From Whalleya microplaca (taxonomy: Eukaryota > Ascomycota > Sordariomycetes > Xylariales > Xylariaceae), in the NCBI GenBank assembly GCA_022497155.1, contig MU385753.1:310001-374000 (forward strand): a DNA stretch of 64,000 nt, in the 5' to 3' direction. The notes below the pieces were generated by a model, which was given only the letters and a program-made list of their open reading frames with translations, was not told where the DNA came from and made no database searches. Both the position numbers and the translations under genes were made by a program. This document shows, piece after piece, positions 10,230-21,604 of the stretch (position 1 is the stretch's first letter; each line of letters starts with the position of its first letter).

Positions 10230-12874
10230 TCAACTCGGAAATTGGTTCAGGATATTCCAGATGGTATCACTTCCGAATTCGCCCCCGAACTGCCACGGTA
10301 CCTGGTCATCTGCCGCCGTCGCCGCGGAGGCTGCCGGTACATTTGCGAGATTCTCGCCTGTGGTCCCCGAGAATGCCTCTGGCCACATTGCTGATGTGTC
10401 GCCGCCCAGGACGCCGGTTAGATCGTTGTATGCCACATCGGCCATTGGATACACTATGGAACTCGGAGTCAGTGTTAACTCTCTCCAGGGAAACAAGCAA
10501 ATGACTGGGAACACATTTATATTTGCGCGCATGAATGAAGATAAGACAAATGAACACCAGAAATAACTCACTAGGCATAATCGAGCTAAAATCAAAATCC
10601 GTCGGCAACGCCCACTCGGGATTCGCAAACAGATGATCCGACCCGGTCCCCGACGCCGGCGTCAACCCCGTGGCACCCGACCCCGAGCCCGAGCTCACAC
10701 TCTCACCACGCTCCGTCCCCGTCGTCCCCGTAGCAAGGGGAGGCACCCCCGTAATCGACGAGCCGATGCTGGCGTGGTGGTGATTCGTCGTCGACGAGAG
10801 CTCCGACGTCGAGCTCGGCGTCCGCATATCCGAGGACGACTGCCCGGACCGGCTGCTACCACTACCCCCGGCGCCACCATTACTGGAGGAGCAATTACCA
10901 TTGCCACAGCTAGCAACCCCCACATCGGCAGCCGAAATAGCCAAGAACCCATTCCCCACCGCCTTCTTCAACCTCACATAGATAGCGCGCAGGACCCCCA
11001 GCGCAGCCTGCGCGAGCCTATTCCTCGCGGCCATGGTCTCGAAGCGCTCGATGCCCCACTGGAAGTGCTGGCGGGCGGTGGGCAGGAGGCCCGCGTGCTC
11101 GCGCGGGAACAAGATGTAGATGCTCGCGATCATGATGATGGCGTCGAAGGTGCCGAAGAACAGCGTGAAGGTCTTGTGCTGCTGCGGCTTCAGCACCGCG
11201 AAGTACAGCCGCTGCGCCTCCAGCATGTCCAGGCTCGCGCGCAGCGCCTCGTGCCGGCTGCTCGCCCGCGTGAACACGTACGGCCGGTGCAGCGCCATGA
11301 TGTTGAACGAGATCAATTGAGGGAGGGTGGGCCGCACGTAGGGCAGCCACCAGCACTCCGGGAGCTCGTCGAACCGCGTGTCGGGGTTCTCGAGGCGGAA
11401 GGGTGGTGGGGTGCGTGCTTGCAGGTCCAGCAGGTCCTTGTGGATCTTCTCGACTTTGGAGAAGTTCTTGGGGAACGGGCCTTCTTTCTCGAGGTCGAGG
11501 ATTTCGCGCAGCGGCCGCATGATCTCCCACGACCAGATCGCGCGCGTCAGGGGCGTCGGCGGATCGTTCTCGCCGCGTAGCAGGATCGGCGTCTTTTTCC
11601 GGTCCTTGGGAATAATCGCATCGATTGGGGTGCTACGATTTAACACGCGGTAATCGATGCTGGTCGGTCTGCCGAGGACGGCGCCAGTATGCAGGTCCCA
11701 ACCGAGCAGGGTCATCCAGACTCTCCGTCGGGACTGGGCCATCCACAGCTTTTCCAAGGCATCCTCTGTCGAGTCGTCTGGACTCGGCTGGGGATCCATC
11801 TGGTCACGATGCAGGCCGATCTCTTGCGCGTCTCGAATGCACGTCCCGATTTGATGCCACTGTCAGGGAAAGTCAGATGGATAGACGAATCAGGGAGATG
11901 TCCGAACGGCCCACTCACAGATTCGGTTACCATTCCTGTGTACTTGAGAACAGAAGCCCGTACCCAACCCGCCAACACGGTAATGACAGACATCTGGCGC
12001 TTGCCCAGAAGCGATAGTATAGAGACGCCCGACTCACTATAATCAAAGGCTAGATCGTCGAAAGCCATATTGGTGTATTTTAAAGCCTCAAACGTCTCCT
12101 CAGAGCCCTCGGGGATGTAGAGGAGGGCCGAGGCCAGTATCTGAAATAACAGCGCAGGGAAAGCTCTCAACATGGGATCCAGAGCTTGCGGGCCCGAGGT
12201 CGAGAGCACGTTGAACGGCAGACTGTACCACTGATTTATCAGATCGCGAAAGACGGGCTCGTCGACGCCGAAGTACTGCCAATTTATATCGTGAAAATAA
12301 ATATCCACCAGTCTTTCGACGTAGCTCCGCGCCGGCAACTGGCGAACTAAGGCCTTATATCGCGCGCGCACGCCGAAGTTGTCCCCGTCGTGATTCGGCG
12401 TCGTCATCTCCGTCAACGGCTCCCCCGCCACTTCGATCTTGCGCAAGATCCCCAGGGTCGACGAGCCGTCGTGCGAGTAGCCGAAGTCGGCGGCCTTGGG
12501 TATCTTCTCGATGGTGTCGGGCGATCTCCCGTCGCTCGACTGGGAGAGGCCTTTCAGGTCGGCCTTCGCGAGCGGCGTTCCGGTCTCGTACCTGCAGTCC
12601 GACTCCTTATTCCGCGATTGGCAATTGGTACAGGGCATCTTCCGGTCACACTGCGTAGAGAAGAAGAGAGACAGAGGTTAGCATTGTATGTATTGATATA
12701 TAGATATGACTAGGTAGGTAGTAGTGGAGTATGAACCTTTTGCTTGCGCCTGTGGCATTCCGTACAGCTGATAACTATTCTCCTGCGCTTGCGAGGTGGT
12801 CCTTTGCCCTGGGCATCGTGAATCGCATTGTCCTCCATCTTCGCCATGCTCTCTGGCGCTTCGGGGGCCGACAT
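10230..12874 (-). CDS. Zn2Cys6 (GAL4-type) fungal transcription factor
   Basis: This is a sequence-specific nuclear regulator. Four exons (12874-12737, 12650-11919, 11859-10572, 10453-10230) total 2382 nt, 793 residues, with all phases consistent. The binuclear zinc cluster is complete across the first intron: Cys37, 40, 47, 53, 56 and 65, spacing C-x2-C-x6-C-x5-C-x2-C-x8-C, preceded by a basic PPRKRRR. A fungal_trans middle-homology domain follows, with YFHDINWQYFGVDEPVFRDLINQW, AGWVRASVLKY and, after splicing at 11918-11860, WHQIGTCIRDAQEIGLHRDQ and RRRVWMTLLGWDLHTGAVLGRP. The C-terminal third is rich in Ser, Gly and Thr, as in activation regions, and ends with FGSDTIWNILNQF. Its target genes are unknown; proximity to the permease, oxygenase and sirtuin makes local control possible but is only inference. 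Confidence 0.92.
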
Positions 12875-14050
12875 AGCGGATTAGAGTCAGCAATTCTCGA
12901 GTAATTATTCAGCCGTCGAAGAGCGGGAGCTCCTAGTACTCTGGGGCAATCGAAAGAGGGTGTCCCGCGGATCGCATATACACTAAATCCAGTTACGTAG
13001 GTAAAGTCGCAGTTTTACCTGCACATGTGTTGCGGTTGATGGAGTAATCAGAGTTGAGATCGCTTTCTCCTCCAAGAAGAGAAGATTAGACGAGGCGGCA
13101 CAGCAAGCAAATACATACATACAGATCCAATCCAGGGCCTGATCAACCCCACCCTCCCTCCAATCATCTGCCAATGCCGACAAGCCCGATTTTAGCTTTC
13201 CTCCACAAGGCCCGCTAGGGGCCGTTAGCGTTGCTGCGTCGTTCAGAACGGCATGGGATTGCGATGTCTTGTCCCCGTTAAGTCCGTTGTCCCCGAGCCT
13301 TATATATAAGAATATAAGACCTGGAATTAGAACTTGAAAGAGCCAAACCTTGAAGCTGACGTCTTACCTAATAACATACGAAACAGCTAACTTCTTACCA
13401 TAAAGTGATCCATCTCGATCTGAGTCTAGATAAGAGTAAGCAGAAGTCCGCTCTACTACGTAGTATAGTCGAACAGAAAACTTACCAAGGTAAGCCCATC
13501 GTCGGAGTTGAGTTCTTACTAGTAAGACATTTTGACAACACCCTACGCATTACGAATATATATATATATATATATATATAGCATAATGTTTATGGGAACA
13601 TAGGTATGTAGTCTGCCAGCCCTACTCAGCGAAAGAACCCAGACAGAACTGGTACCTAAGCCAGGTAGCATTCCGTATCTGGGCTGCATTAGGAGTAGAG
13701 CATAGTTCACATTAGGCCTGGCCCACGTTCCACTTAATCGCGGGGTACGGAGTATTGGGGGCCTCTCTCTTTTCAGATGAAATGGGTTACGCTGCGCACT
13801 TGTTGGTTTGATATAAAAATCGCCAATTCTCTTTCTCTGTAATTAAAAAAAAAAAAAAAAAAAGAACCCATCCAATTTTGCTCGACCAGAGTTCTTTCCT
13901 CGGTCACCATAACTATAACTTATACAGGCCATAAAACTCCAGGCTCCAAATCAAGATAATGGTTCCATGCTTTGATGTCGATCCATTCGATTATGAGATG
14001 CCCGTTCTACCTCTTTTTTGTTTCGACTATTTTCCCTCTCTCTCTCTCTC
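12875..14050. other. Intergenic with simple repeats
   Basis: 1.2 kb hold the promoter of the Zn2Cys6 gene and the 3' region of pyrG. A (TA)n tract is at about 13555-13581, a run of 19 A at 13845-13863, and a (TC)n tract at about 14036-14053 touches the pyrG stop codon. A minus-strand frame at 12983-13183 has no recognisable feature and is not called. Confidence 0.6.
13556..13580. repeat. (TA)n microsatellite
   Basis: About 12 uninterrupted TA dinucleotides in intergenic DNA. This is likely length-polymorphic between strains. Confidence 0.9.
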
Positions 14051-15193
14051 TCACGCCTGTCGCCCTATCCTGTCGAGGTACGCCTTCCATGCTATTCTTT
14101 GGTAGCGCTCAGCTTCTTGTTGCGGAGAAGCCGCCTTTAAGATGCCTCGCCCGACGATGATGACATCGCTACCGCTGATTCCAATTATTTTCGACGGGTC
14201 GTTGTACTGCTGGCCAAGGCCATCGCCTGTAACCACTCCGTTTTCCTTCTCATCCTCCGGGGGTAATTGGCAACCCGGTGTCATAGATATAAACGCATCG
14301 TCCGGCTCACTATTTAATGACTCTTGTGAGATGAATCCCATCACGAATCCCTTGTGTTCCCTTGCTGCCTCCACACAGGCCTTCGTGTAATCCTCGGTCA
14401 TGAAATTGCCCTTGCTCGACATTTGTGCCAAGATCAGGAGTCCTCGCTCCCAAGGCGGTTCTTCAATGCCTGCGTACAGCCGGTCGTCCCGCTCGTCACC
14501 CTCGGCAATGGAACGGCCAAACCGCGGCGAGTCGACCGGTTCGAAGGACTGTGTGAGGGTCGTGATAGATACAATGCTTCCCTTTCTGCCATTGTTCGGG
14601 CCGGGGATGCCCTGGCCTGGCGGTTCCAGGGGCGCAAAACGGTCCTCCCCTTCCTCCGCTCCGTCGTCGTCAAACGAGTCCGAAACTGGGGTCCCGACGG
14701 TGACAGACGTCCTCACCTCGTAGTTGACGCGTGACCGCCAGTGGGCGGCTGCCTGTTCGAGCGCGGTAACAGATGCCTTGCCTGGAACCATATTGACATT
14801 TACGATGTGGGCCCAATCAATGATGCGGGCCGTGCCATGTGTGTACTGCAATTGCACAGTGTGTCCGATATCACCAAACTTCCTGTCTTCGAAGATGAGA
14901 AACCCGTGTTTCCTCGCAAGTGCGCCCAGCTTGGCTCCGGTGCCAGTCTGGGGGTGGTAGTCCCATCCGCTGACGAGGTCGTAATGTGTCTTCAGTATGA
15001 CGATGTACGGGCCAATTCTGTCGGCCAATTGGATGAGTTCGCGGGCGGTCGGAACATCGGCACTGAGGCAGAGATTCGACTTCTTCAGCTCCATCAAGCG
15101 CAAAAGATAGCTGGACAACGGATGGGAGGCATTGCTGGCTCTGTCGGCGAAGCTCGCCTTCAGCACAGGGTGAGGGTCCCGAGCTGCGGACAT
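14051..15193 (-). CDS. pyrG: Orotidine-5'-phosphate decarboxylase
   Basis: This enzyme (also called ura3/pyr4) catalyses the last step of de novo UMP synthesis, OMP to UMP plus CO2, in the cytosol. It is a single exon of 380 residues. The catalytic D-x-K-x-x-D is in [13 protein letters not shown] (Asp103, Lys105, Asp108); SADV (Asp46) and ILKTHYD (Lys68) supply further active-site residues. The C-terminal [10 protein letters not shown] phosphate-binding segment is intact. A roughly 90-residue acidic, Pro/Ser-rich insertion follows [14 protein letters not shown] (about 158-170). That insertion distinguishes Sordariomycete pyr4 proteins from the 260-270-residue yeast enzyme and supports the taxonomic guess. 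The first in-frame ATG is 15193, but the frame stays open upstream to about 15358 through a minisatellite. PIS1 lies divergently 3.3 kb away. Confidence 0.96.
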   Translation of the reverse strand: MSAARDPHPVLKASFADRASNASHPLSSYLLRLMELKKSNLCLSADVPTARELIQLADRIGPYIVILKTHYDLVSGWDYHPQTGTGAKLGALARKHGFLIFEDRKFGDIGHTVQLQYTHGTARIIDWAHIVNVNMVPGKASVTALEQAAAHWRSRVNYEVRTSVTVGTPVSDSFDDDGAEEGEDRFAPLEPPGQGIPGPNNGRKGSIVSITTLTQSFEPVDSPRFGRSIAEGDERDDRLYAGIEEPPWERGLLILAQMSSKGNFMTEDYTKACVEAAREHKGFVMGFISQESLNSEPDDAFISMTPGCQLPPEDEKENGVVTGDGLGQQYNDPSKIIGISGSDVIIVGRGILKAASPQQEAERYQRIAWKAYLDRIGRQA

Positions 15194-15235
15194 ATCATCA
15201 AAAGTTGAAGGTGGAAAGGAGGTGCTTGTTTGTTG

Positions 15236-15280
15236 ACCTGGGACACCTGGGACACCTGGGACACCTGGGACACCTGGGAC
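15236..15280. repeat. 9-bp minisatellite in pyrG 5' leader
   Basis: There are five perfect tandem copies of ACCTGGGAC, 43 bp upstream of the pyrG ATG. The unit is a multiple of three. On the minus strand it would read as repeated Val-Pro-Gly in the pyrG frame, with no stop between it and the annotated ATG. Confidence 0.95.
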
Positions 15281-16616
15281 TGTCGAGCTTGTATTTCTCC
15301 TGGCCTCGCAGTCGGTGTGAACGAGGTGCAAATGGGCTAACAAAGAAATGGATCGCAAATATTTGTGGGCTGGCCTGGCTGGCTGGCTGGTCGAGTTCCG
15401 ACGGAGGCAACGACCCTGTCAGGCTCTGCCGACAAAGAGGGTCTGTCGGTACTGATCGGCGGTTGGGCGAGAACCCTGGGCTGCCTGGGCTCGGTGGAGC
15501 TGGATGATGTCAATTCACGATGGGGAGATCTTCCAACAGCAATTCGCATGAATTGAATTGAGTGGGACTCTTTGCGGTCTGGGATACTTTTTCTTAGTAT
15601 CAGACGTATATAGGTAGACAGGTGGACTGCTGTTACATGTGATGGTCGCGGTCAATAGTAGCAAAAGGTCATCAGATATAGCAAGAGAACGAGGAATGGC
15701 TGATGATGATGATGAATGGCAGCTGGGGGACACGCAGACAGACAGACAGACAGGGTGTCCTATTTGTCTTTTCTCCTCTCCTCTCCTCACTTCTCCTCTC
15801 TCTCTCTCGTATGGCGTGCAATTGTTTGCCAGGGAAATGAGAATGCGGGTTCGGTTCCGATTGAAACGAAGGATGGGAGCAACGTATGTTTCCGGGAGCT
15901 TTTCGTTGGATACCGACGGCTGGGAATTCGTGTATGCGACAGCACTCAGCAGTGGACGTCCCCCGGGGCAGGGCGGTTGAGAGAAGCAGAAGCAAAGCAA
16001 AAGAGAGGTCGGACGAAAGGGGAATGGAGAGGTTGAAGTCTGACGGATGAGTTGTGTCGGGCTTAATTTAGTCGTAGTTAAGTCGCAGTTAGTCGTCGTT
16101 AGTCGTCGACCTGGGCTCGGCTAGATCTAAGTCTACCGCTATTATATGTACTTGATCGATTGATCGACTAAGCTGAATTGAATTAAACCGAATTGGCTTT
16201 GCAAAGATCGCCTCTACACCTCTCTAGTCTGGTCTGGTGTTGTTGATAGATACGGAGAGGTTACAATACGGAGAGAGCGAAAGTGCAGTTATGGCTGCGG
16301 TTACAGTATGGACCGACAGGACTGACGGATTGTGCAGGCTGTGGTTGATAAGGTGCGACGAGAACTGAATTGGTGGATAAGAGGACTGCTTGTCTCTTCT
16401 GTGTGCTGTGGCAGGTTTAAAAAGGTCCGATGATAAAGTGGCTCGAACGGTTACAGTGCAGGTCTAGATAGTAAAAGGAGTTTTGCTGACTGGCTGGTCC
16501 CGTGCAGCTGTGCAGGTTTGCAGCCCTCAAGTCGCCTTTGCCAGCCCAGTTGTCACCGCCCATTGCCCTCGGGGGCGCCCATTGGCTCCTGGACAGCCCT
16601 GATAATCCGTCCCAAG

Positions 16617-16653
16617 TCTGTATGTGTATGTATGTACATACGCATACATACAT
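16617..16653. repeat. TATGTA/TACATA imperfect palindrome
   Basis: A near-perfect inverted repeat centred on GTAC, made of TATG and CATA steps with arms of about 17 nt. Similar TACATAC-type palindromes recur elsewhere in intergenic DNA of this window (46955-46985, 47921-47967, 55392-55418). Confidence 0.7.
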
Positions 16654-18530
16654 GTCTTCACCCGTACGGTGGTATTGGATATATGTGTGTACATACCTTA
16701 CGTATGTACGGAGTATGGATGTACCATGTATATAGTGGGGGTCGAAGTGCAACCTGTCTGGTCTGTCCGCATCAGCCTCCAGCCTCCTAGGCTTCCCAAC
16801 CTGGAAGTCTAGCTTCCTTACGCGTTGTCCTCTATTGCCTCTTTTGCCTCTTTTGCCTCTATTGTCTCTATTGCATCGTAACATATAGGTTAATAATACT
16901 ACGCTCTTCCGAGGTAAATTGAAACGTTCGATGTCGAGTTGGCATTCTGGGGGCCTCCTAGGGTTGGCAACAGGAATTTCCCTAGGTGAGAGGGTCCAAT
17001 TAGACGTGTGACCTTGGCGGAGTATAAACCTTTGATTTGTTTGATTTATACTCTTATGCCCTTTAGATTGCCAGTCTCCTCTCATTCTCTTCTTCTCGAT
17101 GCACCGGTGATCTGGGCTTTTATTCATAATTTGAATCTAAAGGGGCTTGGACGTGACCGAGGCTCGGGAGAGAGACATCGTCAGGGCCGTTACCGACACC
17201 AGGGACTCATCCTGGGGAAGCCAAGGGCTGTATGTCTCACAACCTCTTTTTGCAAGCGAATGCAACCCGCTTGTCATTTCTGTCCATTTCCGGTCGTGTG
17301 GCCAAGATCTGTCGGCTGAAGTTGGTCATTGGGTCCAATGTGCCACCGTGTACGATGGCAGCATAGATATATCTGATAGACTGATAGCGTCCTTCCCCGA
17401 TTAAGGTTGTCGTGCGGCGCAGCCTGCATCGTACATACATATGTATTCGCATATCGAGCCTCGAGGAGATGCGAACGACGTCACAGATCAGCACGACTTG
17501 TAGACCGGTCTGCTGCTTCTCTGGGCAGTTCTGGGGTGTTGAGGCCTCTCAGTTCTAACAACTGATGGTTTGTTTGATTCGTAAACAGGCTGCATCCTGA
17601 TTGGTAATATAAGCCGTTATCAATATTGACTTATACCTACGTCTTTCAGAGCTTGAGCTTGTTGCCACAATTTCATTCGAGACCAAAGAAATCCTAAACT
17701 TGTACGGTTTAGCTATTGAAGTTTTGTCATCAGGGCCCAGCTCGACATAGGACCAAACTGCGTTTAATTATATCAATTGTCGAACTGTCGATTGTCACTT
17801 GATGTAGTGGCAATGATGTAAACCAGGAATGTTTAATAATAAACAGCAGACGGCGACTTACGGAGCATCGGTGTGATGGTTGCACATGTCCGTAAAACAG
17901 TACACAGCGAGTGCCCGGTGCCAAGACGGGATTGTTCTACATGTCAAGTCCGACTACTATTACACAGTACATGTACGTACGTGCTTATGTAACCCAACAG
18001 GCCAAATTGCCGTGTGTACTTAGATTAGTATCAATTGTATGTATGTCAAGTATGTACCTACGCAGCCCAGTACATAATACATGTACTTGTGATTGTAAGG
18101 GGGGGCATTTCGCGATAACGAAAATCCCCCTACTACTAACCTTAGCTATGGGTAGCTTATCTCGCTACCTTTTCGCAAGTCTCACAATAAACATCTGATC
18201 CTCCATCCCTCCCGCTCCAGCCGAACTACCACTTGACCTACGTACACCTTATCAAAACACCACTCCTCATTTCATCATCGTCTCTTCTTTCGTCCAGGCT
18301 AAGATTTCACTAATCCCTATTTTCTTCTATTTGACCTTTTCGCTCCTTTCGCCTATCGCATTGTTTGTACCACCCTCATTCCCTCCTTCACCCACCACGA
18401 ATTCTTCTATTGTATGAGGCTGGCATCTCGGCACGCGAGCGCAACAACTTAGCGATAACCCTGCGACCTCTGCTGAAACCAACCAATCTACCTCTCCCAC
18501 ACTTTACCCAGAACTGAGAGAGTCGTCGCA

Positions 18531-19645
18531 ATGTCCGAAAGAAGAACACGGCGACAGGCTGCTCAGGCTGCCTTGGCCGCCGCTGCCGACGATACCCCCA
18601 GCAAATCCACACCCGACGCAGCCATGAACGGCAACGGTACCAGCCCAGTTTTGGCTGCAGGCGCCGAGGATGCTAGTTCGCCGCACGAGAACATATTCCT
18701 GTTCTGGCCTAATATCATAGGTAAGAGCTTGATCTGGCCTCACAGTGTTGCCGTTCAGCTGAGCTGCAACGCGTCGCTTACTCTCGAAGCCCGAGCTCCA
18801 GCTAACGCATGAATGCCAATCAGGTTACTCGCGCATCGTCTTAGCCATCGCGTCTCTATACTACATGCCCCTACATCCGCGAACCTGTTCGCTGCTCTAC
18901 AGTATCTCGTGTCTACTCGATGCCCTCGACGGCTATGCAGCTCGCTACTTCGAGCAATCCACCAAGTTTGGCGCCGTGCTAGACATGGTCACGGACCGGT
19001 GCACCACCTCATGCTTGCTCGTGTTTCTGTCGTCCGCATTCCCGCGATGGGCTATCGTATTCCAGGGCTTGATTACGCTGGATTTCGCAAGCCACTATCT
19101 ACACATGTACGCCACCCTAGCCATGGCTGGCTCCGATACCAGTCATAAGAGTGTGGACAAGTCGCGAAGTTGGTTACTTAACTTATACTACACCAACAAG
19201 GTTCGTCCATTTCATCCATAAATCTACAATATCCACCATGCTAACCAGGTGTTAGACCGTCCTATTCATGTGCTGCGCCCTCAACGAGCTATTCTTCATA
19301 GCTCTCTACCTCCTCTCCTTCTCCTCGCCGCTGCTCTCCCCGCAGCTGCTGCACTCGGTGGGCGAATCGCGAGCGGCCGCCATCCAGGCCGGGGCACAGG
19401 TTAACAGCTCGATGCTCCGCCAGCTCTTCACGAACCCCTACAGTGCCGGCGCTCTGGAGATGGCGCGCGCCAACAAGATGGACTCGACCCTGCCCTGGAT
19501 CCTCGCCGGCGTCAGCGCCCCCGTCATGGCCCTCAAGCAGTTCCTCAACGTCGTCCAGCTCGTCAAGGCCAGCAAGTGGCTCGCCGAGGGCGACGTCAAG
19601 ACGAGGAAGGCGGCCGGCTTGCCCCGGAAGAAGAAAAGCGCCTGA
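18531..19645 (+). CDS. pis1: CDP-diacylglycerol--inositol 3-phosphatidyltransferase (PI synthase)
   Basis: This enzyme makes phosphatidylinositol from CDP-diacylglycerol and myo-inositol in the ER membrane. Three exons (18531-18720, 18824-19200, 19256-19645) total 957 nt, 318 residues. The CDP-alcohol phosphatidyltransferase signature DGxxAR-x8-G-x3-D-x3-D is complete: Asp96, Asp99-Gly100, Arg104, Gly113, Asp117 and Asp121, in LDALDGYAARYFEQSTKFG and LDMVTDR. Hydrophobic segments follow at TTSCLLVFLSSAFP, TVLFMCCALNELFFIALYLL and the C-terminal region. The protein ends in a basic tail (RKKKSA) facing the cytosol. An N-terminal hydrophilic extension of about 55 residues precedes the first helix (ENIFLFWPNIIGYSRIV). 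The long divergent region upstream separates it from pyrG. Confidence 0.95.
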
Positions 19646-19993
19646 TTGAGTCTTTGATTAGATAGGTAGGCTCGCAACGCTGAGTTGGGAACCGTGGGCG
19701 TTCTGTCGGGGTCGCAGGCTGTCGAGAGAGCTTTTCTATACACATACACACGAGTAAACCACCTAACCTACACCGTTTAGGTCTGTACGAGAGAGAGAGG
19801 CTGGTTGGGATATATGGGAGGCGGATTAAACATGGAAAGCATCGAATCGCAGGAAGGTTCGCGTCATTCGTATATTGGGTTGCATTCGGAAATCGGGCAT
19901 GGGAAGAAAGCATAGAAAGGAAATCCTATGTATGTGTTTGTGTTTTGCGTATTTGTGTGTCCCTAGCAAAGGGGGGTTTCTTGATGATATGTG

Positions 19994-20027
<34 letters not shown>

Positions 20028-21433
20028 TATCGGGGTGTTGACTGAACTACGGCAACTACCCCTTCTATCTTTTGTTATATCGCAGGGGAGCCGCGGGCTT
20101 CGCTGCGTGCGCTGTATATATGTAATTCTAATAGCAAGGTTTTCGTGAGAGATGAGACGGACCGGAACATACACACACTCGGGCGTATGAGGAGGTGCTG
20201 GTGTAGGTATTATTCTAGGGTGGGTCAGTCAACTGACATAGGGATGAATGAATGGACTCGGTCGGGTCGGTCGAGGGAAGAGAAGGGGGGGATCTAGGAT
20301 GAAATCTATCCTATCTTTGATACGACTACAGCTCGTGCTCATGTTTTGCATGCAATGGTGTGATGGTTCTTTTAATTGGGATAATCGATTATGTCTTGAT
20401 GCCGAGGCTGCGTGCTCTGGTTCACGAGTACTCTCGGTCGAGACTCGGTGGTTCGGCGGTCTTTACTGTGTGCTGGATATCTGCTGTCTATGTGCCTTCC
20501 CCCTATTCATATATCCATTATGTTCACACGACCCAATGCCCGTACTAGATATATATGCATATAGGAATACTGCATTGCACGAGCTATATGCTAGAATCAT
20601 CGTTCTGCCGTGCGATGATACAGACTGGGGATGGATCCAAGAGTACCATGAAAATTGGTATTAGTTTTCTCAGATGAATCCTTACAAACTCCTGGATTAT
20701 GCCAGTTGTTATGCCTTGCTATGCTATTATCCTAGATAGCTGTGGGCATGAGTTTTCATAGTCTCTCCGTAGCTATCAGCACCTCATCTCAAGATTAGCC
20801 TGCCACCAGGGGCATGTTTTGGCTGTCGAGACCCCCTCCGTCCCTCCCCCCCCCCCTCTTCCCTCTTGCTGGATTCCAGTTGAAGAGCTTCCTAGTCGAG
20901 GAGTCAGGGGGGCCTTTCGATAATGATAGATATCACTACGCTTCTTCTTCGCAAGACCGTGAGCTAGGAGTCATTCGCTCGGAGCTGGTGAGTATGGTAT
21001 TATCAACATGCAATACTCTTGTTCTCTAGTAAAGGACCGTAAATTATACGTCGAATTGTTAATATGGGACAAATTAATGAGGAGTTGTGATTTTATTGGT
21101 GCAAGGTGAAGCCATAGGAAGGTGGCGGCCATACGTAGGCCATATTATCCTTGGCCTTGTAGGGCGTATCTTGACGCCAATATTACAAAATCAACGCTAA
21201 TATTACAATGTAAGAACGCCTTGCATGCTCTATATCTGATCAATAGCACTGCATCTCTTTCAAACTATGTACAAAGCTCATCTACGTCAGTTATTCAATA
21301 TAAGTACGACCGCTTAATAACTACAAGCTCCTCACTAGTAAGTATCAAAGTTTCGCAATGAAAGAAGGGAGTAAAAATTAGGGGTTTATACGCCCACTAG
21401 CGTCAACGAATGTCTATTTGTTTATCGTTTTAG
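19646..21433. other. Intergenic downstream of PIS1
   Basis: 1.8 kb with the PIS1 3' region, a (GT)n microsatellite at about 19995-20026 and pyrimidine runs near 20828-20860. A 138-codon plus-strand frame at 20248-20664 shows no domain, signal or helix pattern I recognise and is not called. Confidence 0.5.
19995..20026. repeat. (GT)n microsatellite
   Basis: About 16 tandem GT dinucleotides, 350 bp downstream of the PIS1 stop codon. Confidence 0.9.
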
Positions 21434-21604
21434 CTAGTGGCGTCTAAACCACCAGCATGTAGCTAATCGTGTCTCAACACATCTACGTACTATAGAAGGG
21501 CGGTAGCAGTTATAGCACATCCTATGCCCGCAGCACCGACAATTGGTCTTCGTGTCCGAAGTCTGCCTGGCGCACATGCAGCAGGTCCAACCGTCGGCAG
21601 ACAT
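21434..21604 (-). CDS. Small Cys-rich zinc-ribbon-like protein, 56 aa
   Basis: The ATG at 21604 opens a 57-codon frame beginning MSADGWTCCMCARQTSD. Cysteines are arranged as WTCCMC, then CRCCGH and MCYNCY: two CxxC-like pairs with an HxxC, the pattern of a compact zinc-binding knuckle. Short fungal proteins opening with W-x-C-C-x-C and continuing C-x-x-C-x-H-x-x-C-x-x-C are, as far as I recall, common in Sordariomycetes and have no assigned function. There is no signal peptide, so it is probably intracellular. The frame continues upstream of the ATG through Thr/His-rich text encoded by repetitive 5'-leader sequence; I take the ATG just before the Cys-rich part. The gene sits alone in an AT-rich pocket. 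The short length leaves some doubt that it is a real gene. Confidence 0.55.
   Translation of the reverse strand: MSADGWTCCMCARQTSDTKTNCRCCGHRMCYNCYRPSIVRRCVETRLATCWWFRRH

Larger units (their letters stand above)
15194..18530. other. Long divergent intergenic region with low-complexity DNA
   Basis: 3.3 kb separate the divergent pyrG and PIS1 start codons. Visible are the 9-bp minisatellite near pyrG, short GGCTG and CAGA repeats (about 15370-15392 and 15736-15752), a TAGTCG-type degenerate repeat at about 16070-16110, a pyrimidine-rich TCTATTGCC/TCTTTTGCC repeat at about 16828-16875, and a TATGTA palindrome at 16617-16653. A 236-codon minus-strand frame over 16417-17127 is made of such repeats and lacks protein-like features. 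I see no supportable gene. Confidence 0.6.

Noticed and set aside
1..12874. Secondary-metabolite biosynthetic cluster
   Set aside because: There is a tailoring-type oxygenase, a transporter and a regulator, but no polyketide synthase, peptide synthetase, terpene cyclase or RiPP precursor is visible.
16417..17127. 236-codon minus-strand frame
   Set aside because: It is made largely of simple repeats and TATGTA palindromes. It has no domain, conserved pattern or intron context.
20248..20664. 138-codon plus-strand frame downstream of PIS1
   Set aside because: It lies in AT-rich 3'-flanking DNA without domain, signal peptide or intron evidence.
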